A stretch of DNA of 64,000 nt from Williamsia sp. Lineage in GTDB: Bacteria; Bacteroidota; Bacteroidia; Chitinophagales; Chitinophagaceae. The stretch is from assembly GCA_015069695.1 (NCBI GenBank), contig JADCRZ010000032.1, positions 1 through 64,000 of the forward strand, given 5' to 3'. Under the pieces are notes generated by a model that was not told the DNA's origin, did not search any database, and saw only the letters and a program-made list of their open reading frames with translations. Shown here piece by piece: positions 17,457 through 26,237 of this stretch (the stretch's first letter is position 1; the number at the start of each line of letters is the position of its first letter). The translations under genes were made by a program, and so were the position numbers.

Positions 17457-18229
17457 ATGCAGCACGAGATTTCTTTTGTCAGCGACGTCAAGGCCCTGGC
17501 TAATTATTTTCCCGATGCGGAAGTGGATGGCACTTATTCGAAAGAAATTTTTCCTGGCTGGATCGCCGAACCAGGTTCCGGCATGCAACCGGTCGTCTTT
17601 CTTAATCCGGTTACGGGCATGCTGGCCTGGCGCTCCATGGCATGGGGCTGTATGCCATTCGATATGGCTGATGCCGTTATCCCTTCCAAACGGTGGGCGT
17701 TCATGCTCTACACGCCTGGAGAGCGCATCTTCGGCGACACGAAGAGCTACTGGCATAAAATCCGCGATCAACGCTGTTTGGTCCCCGTCAGCGGTATTTA
17801 CATTCACAGGAAGGTCAGGAACTGGCGGCACAAGGTTCCCTATTTCGTACACATTCCGGATCAGCCGGTGTTTTTCCTTCCCGGCCTGTATTCGGTCGAT
17901 GCAGCGATCGATGTCACGACCGGCCGGAAGGTCGTATGCTGCGCTTTTACCATCATCGGCAGACTGGCTGACAGCCTGGTGCAGCGCCTGCGTGCCGGCG
18001 AAGAGAAAAACAAACCAATGCCATTGCTGCTGCCGTTCTCTTTGTCTCGCCATTGGCTTGACCCTGATCTGAGCGAAGCCGATACCGCTCCATCCTCAGG
18101 TTCGAGATGCCGCCAGAGGCACTGCATGCCTGGCCCATATACAGCACGCAGTCCGAAGAGCAACGACCGGACAATAAGGAAAGGAATGAACGCTACGACT
18201 GGAAAAACCTGCCGCCACAAAAGCTGTAA
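17457..18229 (+). pseudogene. Broken SRAP (YedK/HMCES-like) gene: frameshifted and lacking Cys2
   Basis: SRAP proteins crosslink to abasic sites in single-stranded DNA through Cys2, exposed after Met removal. Here the core is clear: SMAWGCMPF, the CLVPVSGIYIHRK box (usually LVPADGFYEW), PYFVHIPDQPVFFLPGLY and CAFTIIGRLAD. The chain starts MQHEISF where the family has MC, so Cys2 is a Gln. After HWLDPDLSEAD (about base 18083) the frame becomes nonsense. The next frame encodes RSILRFEMPPEALHAWPIY and ends in TAA at 18227-18229, as expected of the family, so one base has been lost near 18081-18090. The uninterrupted frame runs on to 18281. Either a decayed gene or, for the frameshift alone, an assembly error. 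Confidence 0.8.
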
Positions 18230-18281
18230 AATCTTTCCTTTTAAACCGGAGGATCGAACCGGCAGAATGAACGGATTATGA

Positions 18282-18743
18282 GGCCTGCAAAATACCCGAT
18301 GGATGGGGTTTGACCCTGGTAAAGGGTCGCTTGTTTTCGTGGGGATGTATTCGCTATTACTTGACCTTAAAGCAAGGATAAATTTAACACCTTACAACCT
18401 GAAAGTAAGTGACTCTAAAACCGAATCTTTGTACCAATCGCCCTATTTATTGTTCATTTTCGAACAGTTTTAAGTTGCATCAATTTTGAAACTCCTTATC
18501 CATCAATCGTTTCTGCACTGGCATATCCGTTGGGGCCATATTTATGTGATCCATGGGTATACCTTATTCGAGGCAGGTGTAGTAACGTAACAAAGGGAAC
18601 GACAAAGGAATATAATAGTCATAGTTAATAAGGAAAATATAAAAATCAGCTTTTAAAACGCCGCAAAAGCTATATCATCAGAAAAGGGACATGGTAAGCC
18701 GGTCAAGTCAGTTGACTTATAATTTGTAAGTAAATACAGGAAT
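18282..18743. other. Intergenic, 462 bp
   Basis: No gene seen. The last 150 bp are AT-rich and probably hold the promoter of the permease gene at 18744. An imperfect ATACCC...GGGGTTT element lies at 18293-18312 but is weaker than the other palindromes. Confidence 0.45.
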
Positions 18744-21149
18744 ATGCTACGCAATTTTTTCATCGTTGCTGTCCGCAATCTGGCTCGCAATAAGCTTTTG
18801 TCATTTGTAAATATTGCCGGTCTTGCCATAGGCCTGGCTTGCGTAATGCTTATCATGATGTTCATAAATGACGAATGGAGCTTTGACAAAATGCATACAA
18901 AAGGCGACAGAATTACCCGTTTGGTACAGACAACAGTTGATACTTCCGGTGAAGCCTGGAGACAAGGCAATACAGGTTTGTTGCAGGGGCCTGTAATGAA
19001 GCAGGAAGTGCCTGAAGTCGAAGATTACTGCCGGGTAAATGGATGGGATATGATGGTGAAAAAAGGAAGTGAAGGTATAAGCAATCACATATTATTTGCT
19101 GACCCTTCCATCTTCTCTATGTTTTCTGTTGGTATATTAAACGGCAATGCTAACAGGCTTCTGCATGATAAAGCTGGTGTTGTAATCAGTGAAACTGCGG
19201 CTAAGAAATTTTTTGGCAGTAACAATGCTATTGGTAAAATGCTGGACATAGACATCGGGGACGGCTTTCAGCCCTTTATTGTGCAGGGAGTGGTGAAAGA
19301 CCCGCCGCTGAATTCATCCCTCCGGTTTGATATGCTGCTGTCTATGCAGTTGCAATATCCCACAAACCCTGAAGAATTAAACCGGCAACTGACAAACTGG
19401 TTCAATGCCAGCTTAAACACATTTTTTCTTTTGCATAAAGATGCAGACCTGCTGCATACGCAAAAAAAATTTGATGCGGTGTATATGGCGCATAATAGAG
19501 AAATAGGGGAAGCGAGAAAAAAAGGAGAGGGTATTGCCAGCCATTCATATACGCTTCAGCCATTTTATACGATGCATCTGGATGGCGAATTCTATGCAAC
19601 GAACGGTTTAAGTAGCTGGAGCGATGCGTCTTATTCTTACATACTTTCAGGCCTATCTGTATTACTGTTGATCATTGCCTGTATCAATTTTATTAATATA
19701 TCTGTAGCAAGAAGTATGCAGCGCAGTAAAGAAATTGGTATACGGAAAGTTGCAGGCAGCTCCCGCAAACAGATAATCAAACAGTTTTTAGGTGAATCGT
19801 TCATTGTAACGCTCCTATCATTTGTTGCTGCTGTATTTCTGATACAATTTGCATTGCCTTTTTTTAACCAGCTATCAAACAAGCATTTTTCAGTTGCTTA
19901 TCTTGCCCAGCCGTCTGTTATACTGCTTTTTGCGGGGTTGATTATTCTGGTGTCTTTCTTGGCCGGCTCATATCCGGCTTTCGTTGCTTCAGGTTTTCAA
20001 CCTGTCCAAACCTTGTATTCAAAAAGTAAATTGTCGGGAAAAAATGTTGCTGGCAAAACAATGGTTGTGGTACAGTTTATAATTGCTGCAGCGCTGATTA
20101 TTTGTTCTTTTGTTTTTAATAAACAGTTTCACTATATAAGCCATGCAGATTTAGGTTACGATGCTTCCAATATGCTTTATCTGCAGTTTCCCTGGGGTAA
20201 GCCAGATGATTTGCAAAGGTTCAAAAATGAATTACTGCAAAACTCTTTCATTGAATCTGTCGGTACCAAAAGCGGGAACTTTAACAAAACGACGCTGCAG
20301 GTAAACGGTAAACCGACCGACTGGGTTTTTTATGAGCACATGGATGATAAATATCTTCAGACACTCCATATACCGCTTGTTCAAGGTCGTTATTTAAGTT
20401 ATTCAAATCCAGCGGATACCGTTAATAACTGTGTAGTGAACGAAGCATTTGTACAAACATATTTAGATAAAAGCAAGCCGGCAATAGGCCAGGAGGTTGG
20501 ACAAGGTGGGAATAAGGCTTATACAGTTGTTGGAGTCGTAAAAAATTACCACTCCGATAATTTTAAAAAGACTATTGAGCCTATTTATTTTACACTGGAT
20601 ACACGGGGCGATCTGCTCAATACTTATATTAAATACACGCCTGGCAAACAGGCAGAAGCAATGCAGGCCGTGCAGAAGATCTATAAAACCATTCTGCCTT
20701 ATAATATCATGGAGCTTTCCGATATGCAGCAATGGTTGCTGCAGCGTTACCAAAAAGATCTTCAGTGGAAGGGCATTGTCTCATTTGCTGCAATCGTCGC
20801 CATATCAATTTCCATATGTGGATTATTTGCTTTAACAGTTTTGTCGGTACAACAGCGCGTGAAGGAAATTGGCATCCGTAAAGTTTTAGGCGCATCCGTC
20901 AGCAATATTTGTTTTATGCTTTCGAAAGAATTTTTATGGCTTATACTCATTGGATTTGTAATTGCTGCGCCTGTATCCGCGTATGTAATGGGCAAATGGC
21001 TGAATGATTTTGCTTATCGCATAGAATTATCAGGGTGGATTTTTGTGACAGCTGGTTTATTTGTTATGCTGGTTACCATACTAACCATGAGTATTTATGT
21101 AACCAAGGCAGCCATAGCCAATCCGGTGAAGAGTTTAAGAACAGAATAG
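18744..21149 (+). CDS. MacB/FtsX-type ABC transporter permease (first of two)
   Basis: 801 residues. The start MLRNFFIVAVRNLARNKLLSFVNIAGLAIGLACVMLIM is the MacB_PCD/FtsX opening (membrane segment about 22-42). A large periplasmic domain is followed by three segments near 285-415, a second periplasmic domain, and three C-terminal segments with VKEIGIRKVLGASVSNICFMLSKEFL, the FtsX box. The chain ends NPVKSLRTE. These eight-TM permeases are common in Bacteroidota as tandem paralogs and usually need a LolD-like ATPase, which is not in this window. Their substrate is unknown; a mechanotransmission or efflux role is typical of MacB relatives. Confidence 0.9.
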   Translation: MLRNFFIVAVRNLARNKLLSFVNIAGLAIGLACVMLIMMFINDEWSFDKMHTKGDRITRLVQTTVDTSGEAWRQGNTGLLQGPVMKQEVPEVEDYCRVNGWDMMVKKGSEGISNHILFADPSIFSMFSVGILNGNANRLLHDKAGVVISETAAKKFFGSNNAIGKMLDIDIGDGFQPFIVQGVVKDPPLNSSLRFDMLLSMQLQYPTNPEELNRQLTNWFNASLNTFFLLHKDADLLHTQKKFDAVYMAHNREIGEARKKGEGIASHSYTLQPFYTMHLDGEFYATNGLSSWSDASYSYILSGLSVLLLIIACINFINISVARSMQRSKEIGIRKVAGSSRKQIIKQFLGESFIVTLLSFVAAVFLIQFALPFFNQLSNKHFSVAYLAQPSVILLFAGLIILVSFLAGSYPAFVASGFQPVQTLYSKSKLSGKNVAGKTMVVVQFIIAAALIICSFVFNKQFHYISHADLGYDASNMLYLQFPWGKPDDLQRFKNELLQNSFIESVGTKSGNFNKTTLQVNGKPTDWVFYEHMDDKYLQTLHIPLVQGRYLSYSNPADTVNNCVVNEAFVQTYLDKSKPAIGQEVGQGGNKAYTVVGVVKNYHSDNFKKTIEPIYFTLDTRGDLLNTYIKYTPGKQAEAMQAVQKIYKTILPYNIMELSDMQQWLLQRYQKDLQWKGIVSFAAIVAISISICGLFALTVLSVQQRVKEIGIRKVLGASVSNICFMLSKEFLWLILIGFVIAAPVSAYVMGKWLNDFAYRIELSGWIFVTAGLFVMLVTILTMSIYVTKAAIANPVKSLRTE

Positions 21150-21254
21150 GAAATTGGATGATTTGTTAATTCGAGAGTTTGATGATGAGATGAAAAGCTA
21201 TGGAAGCTAAATGGATTCAAAAATCCCAAAATCATACATCATAAATCAGTTTTT

Positions 21255-23675
21255 ATGTTTAAAAGTTATTTCCCCGCACGACATTTCATGAAAACCGTAT
21301 GGCGGAATTTATCAAAAAATAAATTTTCTTCATTCATCAACATAGGTGGCCTTGCTGTGGGCATGGCTGTGGGTGTGATAATTGCTTTATGGATATATGA
21401 TGAATTGTCATTTAATCATTACTTCAAAAATTATGGGAATATTGGCAAGGTGATGGTGAAATGGCAGAAAGGCAAAGGAGCCAATGCATCTCAGCCCATG
21501 CCGCTGGCTATTCAACTCAGGAATTCTTATCCGGATGATTTCAAGCACGTGGTAATGTCGACACAGCCGTGGAGCTACATTATTTCCTCCGGTGAAAAGG
21601 CTTTTACACAAAACGGCATGTATATGCAGCCTGAGGCTGCGGACATGTTTTCATTAAAAATACTGAGCGGAAGCGGGCAGGGCTTGAAAGATGTGCATTC
21701 TATATTGCTGGCACAGTCACTTGCCAAGAAGATTTTTGCTGATACTGACCCTGTTAACCGCATTCTTACCATTGATAATAAGCAAAGTGTAAAAGTTTCC
21801 GGTGTATATGAGGATTTTCCAACAAACACAGAATTTAGCGGGCTAACATTTATTGCGCCCTGGGATTTGTATGTTGCCTCGAACGACTGGATGAAAGCCA
21901 GGGCATCAGACTGGAACAATAATTTCTTATATATATACACGCAGTTACGGCCAGGCAAAGATTTCAATTCTGTTTCAGCTAAAATAAAAGAAATTAAAAC
22001 GCCGCATGTCGTGCCTGAAGAAGCGGCTGCAAAACCATCCGTATTTATTCATCCGATGCGTAAATGGCATTTATATTCCAGCTTTGGTGAAAGCGGTATT
22101 TCTGAAACGAGCGAGCAGTTGCGGTTCATCTGGATCTACGGCGTCATAGGTGTTTTCGTATTGTTACTGGCGTGTATCAATTTTATGAATTTAAGCACTG
22201 CCCGTTCAGAAAAAAGAGCGAAAGAAGTGGGCATACGCAAAACACTTGGTTCTGCAAGAAGCCAGCTTATCCGCCAGTTCTTCTCAGAGTCGTTACTGGT
22301 TACCGCATTTGCATTTTTGCTGGCCGTTTTAATCGTTGTTGTTGCATTACCCTGGTTTAACAACATCGCAGGCAAGCAAATACATATTTTATGGATGAAC
22401 GCCTGGTTTTGGCTGGCGGGTACAGCTTTTGTTTTTATTACCGGAATGCTCGCGGGTAGTTATCCTGCGTTTTACCTATCTTCTTTCAAGGCGGTGAAAG
22501 TGTTAAAGGGTACATTCCGGGTAGGCAAATTTGCTTTTTTGCCACGCAAAATTTTGGTAGTAATGCAGTTTACGGTTTCTATTGCGCTTGTTATTGGCAC
22601 CCTTGTTATTTATCGCCAGGTTCAATATGCCAAAAACCGCCCTGTTGGTTACACGAAGAGTGGATTGCTGATGTACCAAATGGTAGCACCCGATTCGAGA
22701 GGGAAATTTCAATTGTTGCAGCATGAACTAATGAAAACAGCGGTGGTAAGCGATGTGGCTGCATCGCTAAGCCCGGTAACAGGCGTGTGGTCTGCGAACA
22801 GCGGCTTCACGTGGAAAGACAAGCAAGACAACACAGAACAAACATTCGGTACACTCGCCGTTACGCAGGAATATGGTAAAACAGTAGGATGGCAATTTGT
22901 GCAGGGAAGGGATTTTTCAAAAGATATGCCTACAGATTCATCTGGTTTTGTAATCAATGAGGCGGCGCTTAAAGTTATGGGTCTAAAAAATCCGTTAGGA
23001 GAAGTTGTTCATACAGACAATGGATGGTTCACCGGAGGCAATTTCAGAATTCTGGGTGTTGTAAAGGATATGGTAATGAATTCTCCTTTCGACCCTGCTT
23101 ATCCGACGATGTTTTTTTTGAAAAGGGAAGCGGATCAGAACTGGATATTGATGCGCCTGAAGCCTAACATAAGCACGGCCGAAGCCTTACCCAAAATTGA
23201 AGCGGTATTTAGAAAGCTGATTCCTTCCGCACCGTTCGATTACAAGTTTGCCGATGATGAATACGCCACCAAGTTTGCTGCGGAAGAAAGAGTGCAAAAA
23301 TTGGCTTCTGTATTTTCAGTGCTGGCTATCATTATTTCCTGTCTCGGCCTTTTCGGTATGATTTCTTTTATCGCAGAACAGCGTACCAAGGAAATCGGTA
23401 TAAGAAAAATATTGGGTGCGTCAGTATTCGGTGTGTGGCAGTTACTTTCCGCGGAATTCGTTTTGATGGTTAGCATTGCGTTTTTAATTGCAGCGCCGTT
23501 AGCTTATTATTTCATGCATGAGTGGCTGCAAGGTTATCAGTACAAAACAAATCTATCCTGGTGGGTTTTTGCAACTGGAGGTGCAGGCGCATTGTTAATC
23601 ACATTGATAACCATCAGCTCTCAATCCATCAAAGCGGCGATAACAAACCCGGTTAAGAGTTTAAGAACCGAGTAG
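21255..23675 (+). CDS. MacB/FtsX-type ABC transporter permease (second of two)
   Basis: 806 residues and a paralog of the preceding gene: MKTVWRNLSKNKFSSFINIGGLAVGMAVGVIIALW at the start, two periplasmic domains, an internal FtsX box RAKEVGIRKTLGSARSQLIRQFF and a C-terminal one TKEIGIRKILGASVFGVWQLL, ending NPVKSLRTE like its neighbour. A start at the internal Met12 is possible. The 105-bp gap suggests co-transcription. The two may work as a heterodimer with an ATPase encoded elsewhere. Confidence 0.9.
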   Translation: MFKSYFPARHFMKTVWRNLSKNKFSSFINIGGLAVGMAVGVIIALWIYDELSFNHYFKNYGNIGKVMVKWQKGKGANASQPMPLAIQLRNSYPDDFKHVVMSTQPWSYIISSGEKAFTQNGMYMQPEAADMFSLKILSGSGQGLKDVHSILLAQSLAKKIFADTDPVNRILTIDNKQSVKVSGVYEDFPTNTEFSGLTFIAPWDLYVASNDWMKARASDWNNNFLYIYTQLRPGKDFNSVSAKIKEIKTPHVVPEEAAAKPSVFIHPMRKWHLYSSFGESGISETSEQLRFIWIYGVIGVFVLLLACINFMNLSTARSEKRAKEVGIRKTLGSARSQLIRQFFSESLLVTAFAFLLAVLIVVVALPWFNNIAGKQIHILWMNAWFWLAGTAFVFITGMLAGSYPAFYLSSFKAVKVLKGTFRVGKFAFLPRKILVVMQFTVSIALVIGTLVIYRQVQYAKNRPVGYTKSGLLMYQMVAPDSRGKFQLLQHELMKTAVVSDVAASLSPVTGVWSANSGFTWKDKQDNTEQTFGTLAVTQEYGKTVGWQFVQGRDFSKDMPTDSSGFVINEAALKVMGLKNPLGEVVHTDNGWFTGGNFRILGVVKDMVMNSPFDPAYPTMFFLKREADQNWILMRLKPNISTAEALPKIEAVFRKLIPSAPFDYKFADDEYATKFAAEERVQKLASVFSVLAIIISCLGLFGMISFIAEQRTKEIGIRKILGASVFGVWQLLSAEFVLMVSIAFLIAAPLAYYFMHEWLQGYQYKTNLSWWVFATGGAGALLITLITISSQSIKAAITNPVKSLRTE

Positions 23676-23893
23676 GTATCAGGCACCTTTATTCTTACAC
23701 AGTTACATTTAAGCTTCTATGTTTAACTGACTAAAAGAAATATTTTAAGAGTAAGTTAGTATAAGTAGGTTCCTATATGAAGCTATAGCCAATCGACTAC
23801 CAATTTTCCATTTTTCGGGTAAACCTGATTGAAAAAACCCTACATGTTGTAGTTGCAAAAGCGACAAAAAGGGATACTTTTGCACATCAGCCC

Positions 23894-24109
23894 ATGCAGA
23901 ACTTTACATCCCTGAGCGAAACAGAACAGTATGACCTGCTTACCCGGTCCGGCAACATCCTTATTAGCTCCAGCCAGGGAGATATGACGATGACACTCTA
24001 TAATTTAGATGGTTTGTTTGTGAAAGTGACCCAAGATAAACGGGATACCTACAAAGTCGAAACCCTTCCAAACCTGGATGATTTAAAGCTACATGATGGT
24101 ACCCGTTAA
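23894..24109 (+). CDS. Small hypothetical protein (71 aa)
   Basis: MQNFTSLSETEQYDLLTRSG, then beta-like DMTMTLYNLDGLFVKVTQ and VETLPNLDDL. Cytosolic, no signal. The pattern resembles small conserved proteins of Chitinophagaceae of unknown role. It ends convergently with the next gene; the ORFs overlap by 4 bp. Confidence 0.6.
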   Translation: MQNFTSLSETEQYDLLTRSGNILISSSQGDMTMTLYNLDGLFVKVTQDKRDTYKVETLPNLDDLKLHDGTR

Positions 24110-24372
24110 GCACATTTGAGCTGCTGACTTCCAATTTTCCGTTCTATCACCAAAATGATGGCAGGTTCTATCTCTTTGACCCAATGCGGAGCATTTTGTG
24201 TAAGATTTTCCCAGTTATCGTCTATTTTCTTGCACAAAAGCAATTCATTGCTGGTTCCGTCTATTACATTGACGTTGAAAAGGAAACAGCCCTGGCCGTC
24301 CTCATCCCGCATAACGTAAAGGCAGATTTCTTTTTCGTGATATGTCATAAACTCGATAAATCGTGCTAGCAT
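24106..24372 (-). CDS. Small hypothetical protein (88 aa)
   Basis: MLARFIEFMTYHEKEICLYVMRDEDGQGCFLFNVNVIDG, a beta-rich small cytosolic protein ending VIERKIGSQQLKCA. No family recognised. The plus-strand ORF 24184-24369 appears to be its shadow. It is convergent with the 71-residue gene. Confidence 0.5.
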   Translation of the reverse strand: MLARFIEFMTYHEKEICLYVMRDEDGQGCFLFNVNVIDGTSNELLLCKKIDDNWENLTQNAPHWVKEIEPAIILVIERKIGSQQLKCA

Positions 24373-24595
24373 GCCCGGCTTTTTTTAATAGAAAATAAAA
24401 CATTGTACCAAATATTATCATTTCGCAAGCAATTGGGATAATGACAGATACAAGAAGTTCATGGAATGACTGCCGGGAACTTAATAGTGGATAAATGGAA
24501 GCATCTACCAGCAACTAAACAGGCTTCAGCTTTACCTCAGAAATATTCTTAAGCCGCTTGAAATAAACGCTTAAGCTTCCTCAATGCGCACTTAA

Positions 24596-24615
24596 ATACC
24601 CCATAAATGGGGTAT
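24596..24615. promoter_or_regulatory. ATACCCCAT-AA-ATGGGGTAT palindrome
   Basis: A perfect 9-base inverted repeat with a 2-base centre, 235 bp before the start at 24850. The best example of the palindrome family in this window. Confidence 0.5.
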
Positions 24616-24736
24616 ATCAGAAATCCTTTTTGCTCTTATTTTTCTCTCATTATTTGCTTTTTGATCGCTACAAATGATCGTAACAAGTGCAAAGGCATGA
24701 AGCGAATTTCACCGATAAAAACAATTACAGAGGCAT

Positions 24737-24753
24737 ATACCATTTTTGGGTAT
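24737..24753. promoter_or_regulatory. ATACC-N7-GGTAT palindrome
   Basis: A second, shorter copy 97 bp before the start at 24850, of the same kind as the one at 7189. Confidence 0.45.
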
Positions 24754-24849
24754 CGAGGCCTGGTTTACGTCATATTGTGCAGGAGGGTGGCTCTTGATCG
24801 TGACAAGTTTTATAATACTTACATCTTATAAGAAATCCAATCAAATTTT

Positions 24850-26001
24850 ATGAAACACAATCTTTTACTCAAACCTGTTGCTTACTCATTTTTACAATTG
24901 AGCATTTATGCTGTCATGTTCCTTTGTTCTTGTTTGCGAACATCGGCACAGGCATATTATTCCAACTTTGCGGCTCCGGCGGGAAATTACAATTCAAGTT
25001 CGCCTTCCGGATGCATTGTTTCGACGGCACCCGGCTTTACCGATGATGACAACATTGCAGATGCTGATCTCACCAATTATGCAGAGGTGTCCAGTACGCT
25101 CGGTCTGAGCCTCTTATGCTCTAACAATTCATACGCCATCAGCTCGAGTCTGAATTTTACGGATGGTTCCACCCAGGCTCCGGCCGGCTACCTTGCCGGG
25201 TTTCATATACAGCTTAGTACTGTTACCTCACTTTCAGTGCTGCAAAACAACCTCAGCATTCAAACCTATCTGGGAGGCAATCCCCAGGAAACGGCTTCCG
25301 CGGGAAGTTTGCTTGGTTTAAATCTTCTTACAGCCACTTCGCCCGGTGATGTATTCTTTACTACAACCCTGCCTTTTGACTCCCTAGAACTTGATTTCAA
25401 CACCGCCGTGCTGCCGGTCGGTGTTGCATACGATTACCGCTTCTTTTATGCTTTCGGTTCTGCCAGCTTGCTGCCGCTTAAGCTAACTGCATTTTCGGCT
25501 GTCACCCAAGCAAAAGACATCACCCTGTCCTGGGCGACAGCTTCCCAAAGCGGAGAGGTAAAATTTGAAGTAGAGAGAAGCCATACAAACAGTTCGTTTA
25601 TAAAAATTGCTGAAATCAAAGCCGATAATATATTGCGGGAGAACCGGTACAGCTTTACCGATAATACGGCTACGGATGGCGGCACCTATCTGTACAGGTT
25701 GAAAATGGTTGACCAGGATGGCACCTTTACTTATTCAAAAGTAATTCTGGCGGACAAATTATCAACGGCATCTTTCAAAGTATATCCGACGTATGTGACA
25801 AGAGGCCAGCGCATCAATGTCTTTTCAAATGATATAAGCAATGGAGAAGCCACGCTTGTCGATGCTACAGGCAAGATGATCAACAGATACAAGTTCAACG
25901 GCAGGTTATCCATCCCCTCAGATGATCTCAAACAAGGAATCTATCTTCTGAACATCGGTGGTGAAAGAAAAAGCAGTGTAGTAAAGATACTGGTGCGGTA
26001 A
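24850..26001 (+). CDS. Secreted protein with T9SS C-terminal sorting domain
   Basis: 383 residues. A signal peptide ends near CSCLRTSAQA. The mature N-terminal domain (about 35-210) has no recognised fold but contains Asn/Ser-rich strands and a pair of cysteines. From about residue 213, LPLKLTAFSAVTQAKDITLSWATASQ and RYSFTDNTATDGGTYLYRLKMVDQDGTF form the fibronectin-like stalk often placed before the sorting domain. The end (FKVYPTYVTRGQRINVF to SSVVKILVR) is a type A sorting domain, so the protein is exported by the type IX system. Its role is unknown. Upstream lies the doubled palindrome module. Confidence 0.82.
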   Translation: MKHNLLLKPVAYSFLQLSIYAVMFLCSCLRTSAQAYYSNFAAPAGNYNSSSPSGCIVSTAPGFTDDDNIADADLTNYAEVSSTLGLSLLCSNNSYAISSSLNFTDGSTQAPAGYLAGFHIQLSTVTSLSVLQNNLSIQTYLGGNPQETASAGSLLGLNLLTATSPGDVFFTTTLPFDSLELDFNTAVLPVGVAYDYRFFYAFGSASLLPLKLTAFSAVTQAKDITLSWATASQSGEVKFEVERSHTNSSFIKIAEIKADNILRENRYSFTDNTATDGGTYLYRLKMVDQDGTFTYSKVILADKLSTASFKVYPTYVTRGQRINVFSNDISNGEATLVDATGKMINRYKFNGRLSIPSDDLKQGIYLLNIGGERKSSVVKILVR

Positions 26002-26026
26002 ACCAGCAAGCTTCTATCTCAACATT

Positions 26027-26081
26027 TTCATCGGCCTAAAATTTCCATTATCAACGATTCATTCGGTTTTAGGCCGATGAA
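26027..26081 (+). terminator. Long-stem inverted repeat, terminator
   Basis: Perfect 15-base stem (TTCATCGGCCTAAAA and its complement) with a 25-base loop, 25 bp after the stop at 26001. The A-run in the left arm and T-run in the right arm make it a good terminator for either strand. Confidence 0.7.
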
Positions 26082-26237
26082 GCCATTGTTCCAGGTGATG
26101 AAAACTGTACTCTATAAAGGCAAAATCTTCGTTTAGGCACTGTATCCAGCTTCGCCCTTGTGAAGAAATAATTTAAACATATATACGTTCTAAAGATGTA
26201 ATGACTCGGTGCAAATAAGTGTACTTAAACCAATATC

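Larger units (their letters stand above)
24373..24849. other. Regulatory region before the T9SS protein gene, 477 bp
   Basis: Holds two operator-like palindromes (24596-24615 and 24737-24753), each followed about 40-45 bp later by a GATCGTxACAAGT element (ending near 24692 and 24806). The repetition looks like a duplicated promoter/operator module. A 74-codon ORF over it (24607-24831) is not supported as a gene. Confidence 0.5.

Noticed and set aside
24607-24831. 74-codon ORF before the T9SS gene
   Set aside because: Overlaps the palindromes and promoter elements, and has no recognisable protein features.
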